From JANRKH01 sp964351245 (GTDB lineage: Bacteria > Pseudomonadota > Alphaproteobacteria > Rickettsiales > Rickettsiaceae), in contig CAYGNF010000017.1 of assembly GCA_964351245.1 (NCBI GenBank), positions 1-23,288 of the forward strand: a DNA stretch of 23,288 bases. The letters run 5' to 3'. A program made the translations under genes and the position numbers. Below the pieces are notes generated by a model, which was not told the DNA's origin, made no database searches, and saw only the letters and a list, made by a program, of their open reading frames with translations. Shown piece by piece: positions 1-7,644 of the stretch. Numbering within the stretch: the stretch's first letter is position 1; every line of letters begins with the position of its first letter.

Positions 1-384
1 ACTTTTATGGAATTACCTGCCTATTGTTATTTAGACTCTATAAAAGAAGTCTTTCAAGATTTTTCTCTTGCAAAAGGCGAGCTTGCCTTTAAAAACCATA
101 CGGTAGATTTAAAGAAAATAACCAATATTGCATTAATGGGTATAGAGGGAGAAAATGATGATATTGCAGCAGTAGGTCAAACACGTGCGGCGCTTGATTT
201 ATGTAGTAATCTCCCCAAATCTAGTAAGGAGTATTATTTGCAAAAAGGCGTTGGGCATTATGGAGTATTTTCTGGCAGTAAGTTTCGGAATGAGATTGTA
301 CCAGTAATTAGAGATTTTGCCTATAAAGTTAGCAAAAATTCTATGGATGGTAGCAGAGCAACAAAGCAAAAGCGCAATAAATAA
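1..384 (+). CDS. phaZ: Intracellular poly(3-hydroxybutyrate) depolymerase, C-terminal part (5' end outside window)
   Basis: This enzyme cleaves stored PHB in the cytoplasm, releasing 3-hydroxybutyrate for carbon and energy. The reading frame is open to base 1, so the ATG at 7 is probably internal and the gene begins outside the window. The visible 127 residues match the C-terminal domain of the alpha/beta-hydrolase PhaZ family. EGENDDI carries the acidic residue of the triad and GVGHYGVFSGSKFR the catalytic His; the nucleophile Ser would lie upstream and is not visible. The last 15 or so residues are a basic, low-complexity tail (KQKRNK). No strong terminator follows the TAA stop. Family assignment is from recalled motifs; no PHB synthase lies in the window. 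Confidence 0.85.
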   Translation, partial: TFMELPAYCYLDSIKEVFQDFSLAKGELAFKNHTVDLKKITNIALMGIEGENDDIAAVGQTRAALDLCSNLPKSSKEYYLQKGVGHYGVFSGSKFRNEIVPVIRDFAYKVSKNSMDGSRATKQKRNK

Positions 385-701
385 ATCTACTTGATATAGA
401 AGTGCTCTGAATTTATAGAATATATGGCACGTACTTATCAATGCATGTAATGATTTCTAGATAATTGATTGTAATATTAAATTTTTACTAGCTTATAGCA
501 AAAAAATACCCTATATTCTCTGTGTTATGAAAAATATCGAATTGAGTAATCTGTAAAATTAACGTTATCGTTACTGTTTAATACTAAGTCTATTATATAG
601 GACTTGCCTTATATTATTAGTAGTTAAAGCTAAAGGTTTTAAAATATAATATAGAACATTGAGATAAAATTGATAACTAATTTAAAGAATCTGCAGTATA
701 A

Positions 702-819
702 AGTATCGACTGAGCTCGCTCTACTATTTAAGTTGTAATCCTGGTTTATGTCATGATTTATTTGATGCAGCGAGCTAAGACCTAGATCTATTCACCTAGC
801 TTTATGTGAATGCGATACT
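702..819 (+). ncRNA. Candidate structured RNA or leader element (three-way-junction pattern), unidentified
   Basis: Three nested inverted repeats would fold into a closed three-way junction. P1 pairs AGTATCG (702-708) with CGATACT (813-819). P2 pairs AGCTCGCT (713-720) with AGCGAGCT (769-776), a perfect 8-bp stem. P3 pairs ATTCAC (790-795) with GTGAAT (806-811), a 6-bp stem with a 10-nt loop. Such perfect, properly nested stems are more than expected by eye in AT-rich DNA, but this was not tested statistically. I checked against what I recall of 4.5S, 6S, tmRNA, RNase P and hammerhead motifs and found no match. It may be an sRNA gene or part of the rnj leader; strand is assumed from the downstream gene. 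Confidence 0.3.
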
Positions 820-823
820 AAAA

Positions 824-889
824 AGATGAATATCCATCTGTAAACCAACAGAGAACCTTATTGCTTCGAGTATTTTGCGCTAGAAGCGA
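824..889 (+). promoter_or_regulatory. Run of alternative hairpins in the rnj 5' leader
   Basis: Hairpin A pairs AGATG (824-828) with CATCT (835-839). Hairpin B pairs TCTGT (837-841) with ACAGA (848-852). A and B share bases 837-839, so they cannot both form. Hairpin C pairs TTGCTTC (861-867) with GAAGCGA (883-889), 7 bp including one G-T pair, followed by an A/T-rich stretch up to the rnj ribosome binding site at 919-922. C is too weak and not followed by a clean T run, so I do not call it a terminator. RNases of this class are often controlled through their own leader, which makes a regulatory role possible but unproven. Confidence 0.25.
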
Positions 890-927
890 TATTAAATTTT
901 AAAGAGAAATAAAACTTTGAGGTTAGA

Positions 928-2601
928 GTGAATTTTAAAGAACATACCGAAGATCTCCTTTTTGTACCACTTGGAGGATCAAATGAAATCGGAATTAACG
1001 TAAATCTATATTATTACAAAGGAAAGTGGTTAATGATAGATTGTGGAAGTGGATTTGCTGACGATTATCTTCCTGGGGTAGATATGGTAGTAGCAGACAT
1101 GGATTTTATCATATCAAGAAAGAAGGACTTAGTTGGCATCGTTCTAACTCATGCTCATGAAGATCACCTTGGAGCCATTCAATATTTTGCAAGACAACTT
1201 TGTGTCCCAATATACGCAACTAATTTTACTGCAAATTTTCTTAAGATCAGATTATCAGAAAACGGACTTAATAAAAATATAGAAATTAAAGAAGTAGCTC
1301 CGGGTTCAACAATCGACCTTGCCCCTTTTTCTATCGAAATGATAGGTATCACTCACTCTGCACCGGAAATGCAGGGATTGATGATTAGATGTGGAGGAGG
1401 TAATGTTTTACATACTGGAGATTGGAAATTTGATGCTGACCCAGTAGTTGGACCAGTTTCAGACGAAGCTTTGTTAAAAAAATGCGGAGATGAGGGGGTG
1501 GATGCACTAGTATGCGACTCAACCAATGTATTTAATAGCGGAGTATCTGGCTCAGAAGGAGATTTACGCAAAAGTCTTGTGGATATAATATCAGGATGTC
1601 AAAAAATGGTAGTATGTACTACTTTTGCTTCTAATTTAGCCAGACTAGATTCTCTAATATATGCAGGTAATAAGATTGGTAGAAAAGTTATTCTTTCTGG
1701 TAGATCAATGAATAGAATGTATTCTGCTGCTATCGATAGCGGGTATTTACAGGATGCTCATGTTGTTTTTGAGGAAAGAGAGATATCAAGATTCAAAAAA
1801 GAAGAGATTTTAGTAATTGCAACTGGATGCCAAGGCGAACCACTTGCGGCTGTTTCTAAAATTGCAAATGGTAGTCACAATCATATCAAGCTTAATAGAG
1901 GGGATACGGTTATCTTTTCTTCAAAAATCATTCCTGGAAATGAGAAGAAGATTTTTAGATTATTTAATAATTTTGTACGTAAGGGCATAGAAGTCATTAC
2001 TGAAAGAGATCATTTTGTGCATGTGTCTGGACACCCGGCTCTTGATGAATTAAAGCATATGTACGAACTTGTAAGACCAAAAGCGGTTATACCTGTCCAC
2101 GGAGAAGCTGCTCATATTCACGAGCATGCAAAATTTGCACGTAAATGTGGCATTAAAACTTCTATTGAGGTAGAAAACGGTTCTGTGGCTCTGATTAGTA
2201 GCACTGAATGTAAAATAATTGATAAGGTTGAAACAGGATATCTAGCAGTTGATGGTTCAAGTTTATTACCAGCAGAATCTAGAATCTTTGCAGATAGAAG
2301 AAGAATTAGAGATGCTGGCGTTGCTGTGATTACTCTATTATTTGATAAAAAAGCCAAGATGGTTTCAAGGCCTGTATTAGATTTCCCGGGCTGTTTGGAC
2401 AGGTCTCAAGATTCTGCAATAATTGACCAAATATCAAAAGAAATTGTTGCTCTTTTTGCGGTAGATTTAGCTCAAAAAGTTACAAGATATAAGAACGATG
2501 AAGTTACGCACAGCGTAAGATCCTTGGTCAAAAGAATTCTAAAGGCAGAAATTGGTAAGCAGCCAATGATTCAGGTGAATATCGAACATACTAATTCATG
2601 A
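928..2601 (+). CDS. rnj: Ribonuclease J
   Basis: RNase J is a metallo-beta-lactamase/beta-CASP nuclease with 5'-to-3' exo- and endonuclease activity in mRNA decay and rRNA maturation. The 557-residue protein has the usual family length. The zinc motif HAHEDH sits at residues 75-80, followed by TGDWKFD near 163, the beta-CASP motif HVSGHP near 366, PVHGE near 390, and a C-terminal domain from about 450. The start is GTG, chosen because GAGG at 919-922 lies 5 nt upstream and the N-terminal PLGGSNEIG region fits the family. murA follows after 27 bp, so the two are probably co-transcribed. The 5' leader is long and rich in inverted repeats. Confidence 0.93.
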   Translation: MNFKEHTEDLLFVPLGGSNEIGINVNLYYYKGKWLMIDCGSGFADDYLPGVDMVVADMDFIISRKKDLVGIVLTHAHEDHLGAIQYFARQLCVPIYATNFTANFLKIRLSENGLNKNIEIKEVAPGSTIDLAPFSIEMIGITHSAPEMQGLMIRCGGGNVLHTGDWKFDADPVVGPVSDEALLKKCGDEGVDALVCDSTNVFNSGVSGSEGDLRKSLVDIISGCQKMVVCTTFASNLARLDSLIYAGNKIGRKVILSGRSMNRMYSAAIDSGYLQDAHVVFEEREISRFKKEEILVIATGCQGEPLAAVSKIANGSHNHIKLNRGDTVIFSSKIIPGNEKKIFRLFNNFVRKGIEVITERDHFVHVSGHPALDELKHMYELVRPKAVIPVHGEAAHIHEHAKFARKCGIKTSIEVENGSVALISSTECKIIDKVETGYLAVDGSSLLPAESRIFADRRRIRDAGVAVITLLFDKKAKMVSRPVLDFPGCLDRSQDSAIIDQISKEIVALFAVDLAQKVTRYKNDEVTHSVRSLVKRILKAEIGKQPMIQVNIEHTNS

Positions 2602-2628
2602 ATTTAAGTATATATTAGAGGTTAGGAT

Positions 2629-3900
2629 ATGGATAGTATAGTAGTTCGCGGGGGGAGTAAGCTCAAGGGTACTATTAGAATTAGCGGAGCAAAAAATGCA
2701 GCTCTGCCAATTATGGCAGCTTCCTTGCTAACCCAAGAAGCTATAAGCATTACTAACATGCCGCGTCTTGTAGATATTAGTACTATGCAGAGCTTGTTGC
2801 AAATACTTGGTACTAAATGCGAATGGCTAGATACTAACGCAATCTCCTTAGGTTCTGAAAATATCACTAGTTTGGTAGCTCCTTACGATTTGGTAAGAAA
2901 AATGAGAGCGTCAATATGGCTTCTTGGGCCATTATTATCTAGATTTGGTTATGCAGAGGTTTCTATGCCAGGAGGATGTGCTTTAGGAGCTAGAATGGTA
3001 GATCAGCATATAGCAGTGATGCAAGCTCTAGGAGGAGAAATCACAACCGAAAATGGATATATTTTAGCAAAATCTAAGGGGAGGCTCAGGGGGGCGCATT
3101 ATAATTTTAGTAAAGTGACTGTTGGAGCAACTATTAGCGGTATTTTAGCAGCCACCTTAGCCGAAGGGCAAACTATTTTAACTAATTGTGCATGCGAGCC
3201 CGAGATTGTAGATTTATGTGAAGTGCTATGTAAAATGGGGGCAAACATATCTGGCATAGGTACCAATAAAATAGTAATCGATGGCGTTCCAAAAATGCAT
3301 GGGTGCGACCATACATTAATATCAGATAGAATAGAGGCGGGCACATATATGTGTGCAGTAGGTATCACCGGTGGTAAGATTATTCTAGAGAACATAGATT
3401 ACGGACTTCTTGAAAATACTATATTAGCATTGCAAAATGCTGGCATAAGTTTCAATATTATCGAAAAATGCAAAATAGAGGTTACAAGAAATAGCGATAT
3501 AAAATCCTCAGATATTCAAACCAACCCATTTCCTGGCTTTGCAACGGATTTACAAGCTCAGTATATGGCACTGATGACATGCGCTGATGGATCTTCTATG
3601 ATTTCAGAAAATATATTTGAGAATAGATATATGCATGTATCGGAATTATGCAGAATGGGAGCAAATATCTTAATAGACGGACATACGGCCATAGTCAGAG
3701 GTGTACCTACTCTCGTTGGTGCAGAAGTCATGGCAAGTGACCTCAGAGCTTCAAGTTGCTTGATTATTGCCGGTTTAAATGCTAGGGGCCTTACCAAAGT
3801 GCGTAGAGTATACCACCTTGACCGGGGTTACGAAAATTTAGTAGAAAAACTACAAAAATGCGGAGCAGAAATAGAGAGAATCCATGGCGATAGCCCATAA
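2629..3900 (+). CDS. murA: UDP-N-acetylglucosamine 1-carboxyvinyltransferase
   Basis: MurA transfers enolpyruvate from phosphoenolpyruvate to UDP-GlcNAc, the first committed step of peptidoglycan synthesis in the cytoplasm. The 423 residues match the usual length of the two-domain EPSP-synthase fold. KNAALP (residues 22-27) holds the conserved Lys-Asn pair. PGGCALGAR carries the catalytic Cys117, which is the residue attacked by fosfomycin; it is Cys here, not the resistant Asp. DLRAS and the YHLDRGYENL stretch near the C-terminus are also typical. GAGG at 2618-2621 lies 7 nt before the ATG. The gene lies 27 bp behind rnj, likely in the same transcript. Its presence indicates that the organism at least starts making peptidoglycan precursors. 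Confidence 0.96.
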   Translation: MDSIVVRGGSKLKGTIRISGAKNAALPIMAASLLTQEAISITNMPRLVDISTMQSLLQILGTKCEWLDTNAISLGSENITSLVAPYDLVRKMRASIWLLGPLLSRFGYAEVSMPGGCALGARMVDQHIAVMQALGGEITTENGYILAKSKGRLRGAHYNFSKVTVGATISGILAATLAEGQTILTNCACEPEIVDLCEVLCKMGANISGIGTNKIVIDGVPKMHGCDHTLISDRIEAGTYMCAVGITGGKIILENIDYGLLENTILALQNAGISFNIIEKCKIEVTRNSDIKSSDIQTNPFPGFATDLQAQYMALMTCADGSSMISENIFENRYMHVSELCRMGANILIDGHTAIVRGVPTLVGAEVMASDLRASSCLIIAGLNARGLTKVRRVYHLDRGYENLVEKLQKCGAEIERIHGDSP

Positions 3901-3920
3901 ATCAAATTTGATTCCTACAA

Positions 3921-5636
3921 TTATCCACTGACTCCTGATTTAGCATTATTGTCCTGGGCTCTGGCACTAACCTCTTGATTTTGCCTGGCGCTAACGCGAT
4001 TCTTCATATTACGATCTCCAGCCTCATGTGCTAAATCTCCCCATTTGCTTGTATTCCTATCTATCTTACGGGCTTTGACGTTGTTATGCATAAAGCTTTC
4101 CTCTAGAACTGGCTTTCTAACAAAATAATCTATTATGTTATCAATAAAAAACATAATCTTATCCCAAAGAGTAACTTGTAAAATCCCTTTTTCTGAACTA
4201 TCTATTTTATATAAATATCGTTTTGCTTGCATTGTATCAACATGAATATTAGGACTATATATTCCAAGGATTTCCTTAAAATTCTTTACTGCGTCCTCAT
4301 TTAATACAACTCCATTTGATTTGCGTTTCTCTTTTGTATCTTTTAAACTAGTTGCAGCTATTTGATGAATAATTGCTTTTATAATAGGGCTGTCTGCAGA
4401 TTTATTATTCACAGATATTTCGTTAATTATTGTACGTAGTATGGTTCTGTTGCGCTCTATATGCATGTGCTCAAAATAAGATGCAATAAAATTATCTACA
4501 TCCCCTGGTCTCTGTTTCTTTAGCAATAGTGTTAGATTTACTCCCATTGATTGCAGTGCTAGATCACGAGAATTTTGAGGCGGACTACTCACTCCTACTG
4601 ACTCAAATATTTTTGCTACGGGCTCGCAGTTTGTATGAATTTTAAATACTGTATTTTGCTCGAGTTCTCTGAGTCCCAACTTAGATATTTGCGTATTCTG
4701 ATTCTCTGATTGGGCGCCACTTACTGATTCTAAATCATTCTTGGGGTCTGATATTGTATGACTAGACTCTATCAAGAAATAATCATCAGTAACTATTCCT
4801 GTATCATTTATACATGAATATAAATTATAGTATTTACTTGTTACCTTGCTGTGTGGGTTACCTTCTTCTATTAGAATCTCCCTTGATCTTGCGCTGCAAC
4901 CATTATGTTGACCTTGTAGAAGAATTGGAGGATCAGGTAATGCTGCTATACCTTGAATCCATAAGTCAGGGCCTATGCTTTGCATCATCGAACATAAAAT
5001 AAAATCAATACCAGTATCATTGAGATTTAATGCATTCGCGTCACTCAATTGCTTTAGCTTATCAAAGCATGCTTCATAAGTAATATTACTGCTGCTATTT
5101 TCGAGGTTGGGTAATATATCATCTAATGTATAAATCTCTTTATCCTTTCTTATAATTAGTTGTTCTCTAGGTATATCCCTTGCTATTTGATTGTTAAGTG
5201 CCTTCCTTATATTTTCTAGATTTCTTTCTATATTGACTTTAGCATCTTTGCCAGGCTTATTTTCTAGAATATCTTTAATTAAAAGAGCAGCGACTTTGCC
5301 TATTTCGAATTGCTCATCTGAAATACTTGCAACTTTCTCTACCATTGTGAGCATACTATCATCAATCTCAAAAGATTGATCAATGATTTTTTTGTCTATA
5401 TTTATTGCGTTATTACCTTCTATATCATGAGGTACTTGATGCACTAATTGTACCAAACTCTTAAATTGATCGCTGTTAATATTTTTATTTTCTGATAATG
5501 AATCATAGGCAGATTTTATTGCAGGAGAGTGAAGTAATTGCTCTAGAAGAGATGTGTAAGGACGTATATTCGCACCTTGTGATGATATTGTTTGTAATAC
5601 ATCCTTGTTAAAAACAAAACTTTTATAATTATTCAC
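3921..5636 (-). CDS. Hypothetical protein, about 571 aa (580 aa from an alternative TTG)
   Basis: I do not recognise a family. The protein is soluble-looking, rich in Asn, Ile, Lys and Asp, with a predominantly helical feel over residues 40-150. It has no obvious signal peptide or catalytic motif. A hydrophobic/aromatic stretch (WDKIMFFIDNIIDYFV) lies about 85 residues from the C-terminus and could be a membrane-binding helix. After it comes a hydrophilic tail with two near-copies of VSAR-plus-Gln. The start is uncertain. The longest frame begins at a TTG (5661-5663), but a TATAAT on the minus strand (5653-5658) lies just inside it. I therefore prefer the GTG at 5634-5636, although neither has a clear ribosome binding site. 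It stands alone, convergent to murA. It could be a host-directed effector or a lineage-specific protein; that is speculation. Confidence 0.6.
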   Translation of the reverse strand: MNNYKSFVFNKDVLQTISSQGANIRPYTSLLEQLLHSPAIKSAYDSLSENKNINSDQFKSLVQLVHQVPHDIEGNNAINIDKKIIDQSFEIDDSMLTMVEKVASISDEQFEIGKVAALLIKDILENKPGKDAKVNIERNLENIRKALNNQIARDIPREQLIIRKDKEIYTLDDILPNLENSSSNITYEACFDKLKQLSDANALNLNDTGIDFILCSMMQSIGPDLWIQGIAALPDPPILLQGQHNGCSARSREILIEEGNPHSKVTSKYYNLYSCINDTGIVTDDYFLIESSHTISDPKNDLESVSGAQSENQNTQISKLGLRELEQNTVFKIHTNCEPVAKIFESVGVSSPPQNSRDLALQSMGVNLTLLLKKQRPGDVDNFIASYFEHMHIERNRTILRTIINEISVNNKSADSPIIKAIIHQIAATSLKDTKEKRKSNGVVLNEDAVKNFKEILGIYSPNIHVDTMQAKRYLYKIDSSEKGILQVTLWDKIMFFIDNIIDYFVRKPVLEESFMHNNVKARKIDRNTSKWGDLAHEAGDRNMKNRVSARQNQEVSARAQDNNAKSGVSG

Positions 5637-5775
5637 AAACTTTCTACAACCGATTATATGCAAATATAATAGAACTGTTCTTGCGAAAAAAATAATGAAC
5701 TTTTTAAAATTACCATAAGTTTTTTATGCAGTGTATTGTTTTTACATGCTATAACTCAAGAGCACTCAAAAACAT

Positions 5776-7593
5776 TTACTGATATTTTTCTTCCATCTCT
5801 ATCCATATATTTAATTTCACGTCTAACTCACTTTGTTTCTGTTTTAAAATATTGGTGATTTGATGAAATTTTACTGGATTTTGATTGTAAAGCGTAGTAT
5901 CTCCTAGCTCGCGCTCGAATTTCATGATTTCTTTTTCTAATGATTCTATTTGCTTGGGAAGCTCTTGCTTTAAATGTAAATCTTTAAATGTGATTTTCGG
6001 GGCATGATTTTGCTTGGCTTGATGTACAGAATCCTTATTTTTTGTATCGCGTATTTTATTCGTGCCTGAGTTTTTTGCAGTAGAAGATGCAAAGCTATCA
6101 CGTAATAAATTTTGATATTCTGTAAAACCTCCAGATATTTGCTGTATACCATTTTCTGTAAAAATAAGCGTTTTGGTAACTAATTTATCTAAAAAATCTC
6201 TATCATGACTCACAATAATCAATGTACCTTCGTAATCTGATAATATTTCAATCAGCAAATCTAATGTTTCTATATCTAAATCATTAGTTGGCTCATCTAG
6301 CACCATAAAATTTCCTGGGCTGATTAAAGCCTTTGCAAGTAGTAATCTATTTTTTTGCCCCCCAGAAAGTATGGAGATTTTTGCGTCCCTCATTTTTGGA
6401 TCAAATAAAAATTTTTTTAAGTATCCAGCAACATGCATTTCCTTATCTTTTAAAAAAATCCTATCTCCTCCAGTAGGACAAAGGAACTTTGCGATAGTTT
6501 GATCTTGGCACAATTCTAATCTTTGTTGATCTAGATAAGTGATATCAATAGTGACTCCGTGCTTCATATTTCCACGAGTGGGCGTAAGGTTTTTTGTCAG
6601 TAATTTGATGAGAGTTGATTTACCGCATCCGTTTGGCCCTATCACTCCTATTTTTTCACCTTTTATAATCCTGATATTAAAATCCTGAATTATTGGTTTT
6701 TCATCATAAAAAAATTCCACACCTTCTGCCGAAATAACAAATTTAGATTTAATGCTATTTGTATCTAATTCTATAGATAATTTTTCTTTTGCCGCAGTAA
6801 CAGTAGATTTGAAATTTTGCATCTGACTTCTTAGGATTTTAAGAGATGCTAATCTTTTTTGATTTCGTTTTCTTCGTGCAGTGACGCCTTGAGAAAGCCA
6901 TATATTCTCAACTGCGAGCTTTTTATCCAGTTTTTTGAGTTGATTTTCTTCGAATTCAATTATAGATTCTTGCCATTTTTCAAAATCGCGAAAACCATTA
7001 CTAGATTTACGCAAGAATCCCCTATCTAACCACCAAATCCTATTTGTGATATTTGCTAGAAAAGTACGATCATGACTAATAATAATACTCACCCCATCAA
7101 AATTCCGCATAAATTCTTCTAACCACTCAATAGATTTGATATCTAAATGATTTGTTGGCTCGTCAAGTAGAAGTACATCAGATGGTGTTGCAAGAGTCTT
7201 AGCTAAGGCTACTCTTCTTTTGAATCCTCCTGATAAAGATGATACTACCCTCTCTGGATCCAGAGATAGCTTGTCTATCATGATATCAGCCATAAATTTG
7301 TAATCTTCGTTATCTATACTATCTAGCAAATAATCTCGAATTTTTTTAGAGCTATTTATTTCAGACTCTTGTTTGAGGTAAGCAATTGTTAGATGAGGGG
7401 ATTGATAGATTTGACCAGAGTCTAATTCATACTCTCCTGTGATAATTTTCAACAAGCTTGATTTTCCGGCGCCGTTTTTACCAACAAAACATATCTTATC
7501 CTGAGGATAAAGATACAATTCTAATTCATCGAATATTAATTTATCTGCAAAGCTTAGTGCGCCAGCTTTAATATAAAAAATAGGAGTAGTCAT
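5776..7593 (-). CDS. uup: ABC-F family ATPase, Uup type
   Basis: ABC-F proteins are cytosolic twin ATPases acting on the ribosome or on branched DNA intermediates; Uup is linked to precise transposon excision and ribosome function. Numbered from the ATG at 7591-7593 (605 aa), the first cassette has Walker A GKNGAGKSS (38-46), LSGG (120-123) and Walker B LLLDEP (141-146). A linker with the Uup-like WLSQGVTARRKRN follows. The second cassette carries GPNGCGKST, LSGGQ and VLDEPTNDLD. The C-terminal part is charged and probably a coiled coil, as in Uup. The frame stays open upstream to a TTG at 7659, but that would add 22 unconserved residues and overlap rpoN. The family normally begins close to the TPIFYIKAG stretch, so I use the ATG, although it has no clear Shine-Dalgarno sequence. 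Confidence 0.9.
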   Translation of the reverse strand: MTTPIFYIKAGALSFADKLIFDELELYLYPQDKICFVGKNGAGKSSLLKIITGEYELDSGQIYQSPHLTIAYLKQESEINSSKKIRDYLLDSIDNEDYKFMADIMIDKLSLDPERVVSSLSGGFKRRVALAKTLATPSDVLLLDEPTNHLDIKSIEWLEEFMRNFDGVSIIISHDRTFLANITNRIWWLDRGFLRKSSNGFRDFEKWQESIIEFEENQLKKLDKKLAVENIWLSQGVTARRKRNQKRLASLKILRSQMQNFKSTVTAAKEKLSIELDTNSIKSKFVISAEGVEFFYDEKPIIQDFNIRIIKGEKIGVIGPNGCGKSTLIKLLTKNLTPTRGNMKHGVTIDITYLDQQRLELCQDQTIAKFLCPTGGDRIFLKDKEMHVAGYLKKFLFDPKMRDAKISILSGGQKNRLLLAKALISPGNFMVLDEPTNDLDIETLDLLIEILSDYEGTLIIVSHDRDFLDKLVTKTLIFTENGIQQISGGFTEYQNLLRDSFASSTAKNSGTNKIRDTKNKDSVHQAKQNHAPKITFKDLHLKQELPKQIESLEKEIMKFERELGDTTLYNQNPVKFHQITNILKQKQSELDVKLNIWIEMEEKYQ

Positions 7594-7644
7594 GCATGCG
7601 ATCATACACGGTAATGAATATAAAAACAAGAAAATGTCTTGGAA

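Larger units (their letters stand above)
385..927. other. Long intergenic region between phaZ and rnj
   Basis: No convincing coding sequence lies in these 543 bases. The left part (385-700) is plain AT-rich DNA. It contains a TATAAT-like hexamer at 645-650 without a good -35 partner, and a weak inverted repeat at 586-590/601-605. The right part (702-889) is dense in inverted repeats and is listed separately. The gap holds whatever promoter drives rnj. Confidence 0.6.

Noticed and set aside
425..440. TGGCACG-N4-TATCA, a partial sigma-54 (-24/-12) promoter
   Set aside because: The -24 half is perfect but the -12 half lacks the GC pair, and the nearest gene starts almost 490 bp away.
199..441. 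80-codon minus-strand frame overlapping the end of phaZ
   Set aside because: It is antisense to a clearly conserved coding region, has no ribosome binding site and its translation resembles no family.
3900..3913. 14-bp palindrome AATCAAATTTGATT right after the murA stop, considered as a terminator
   Set aside because: The stem is weak and all A/T except two pairs, and no T run follows.
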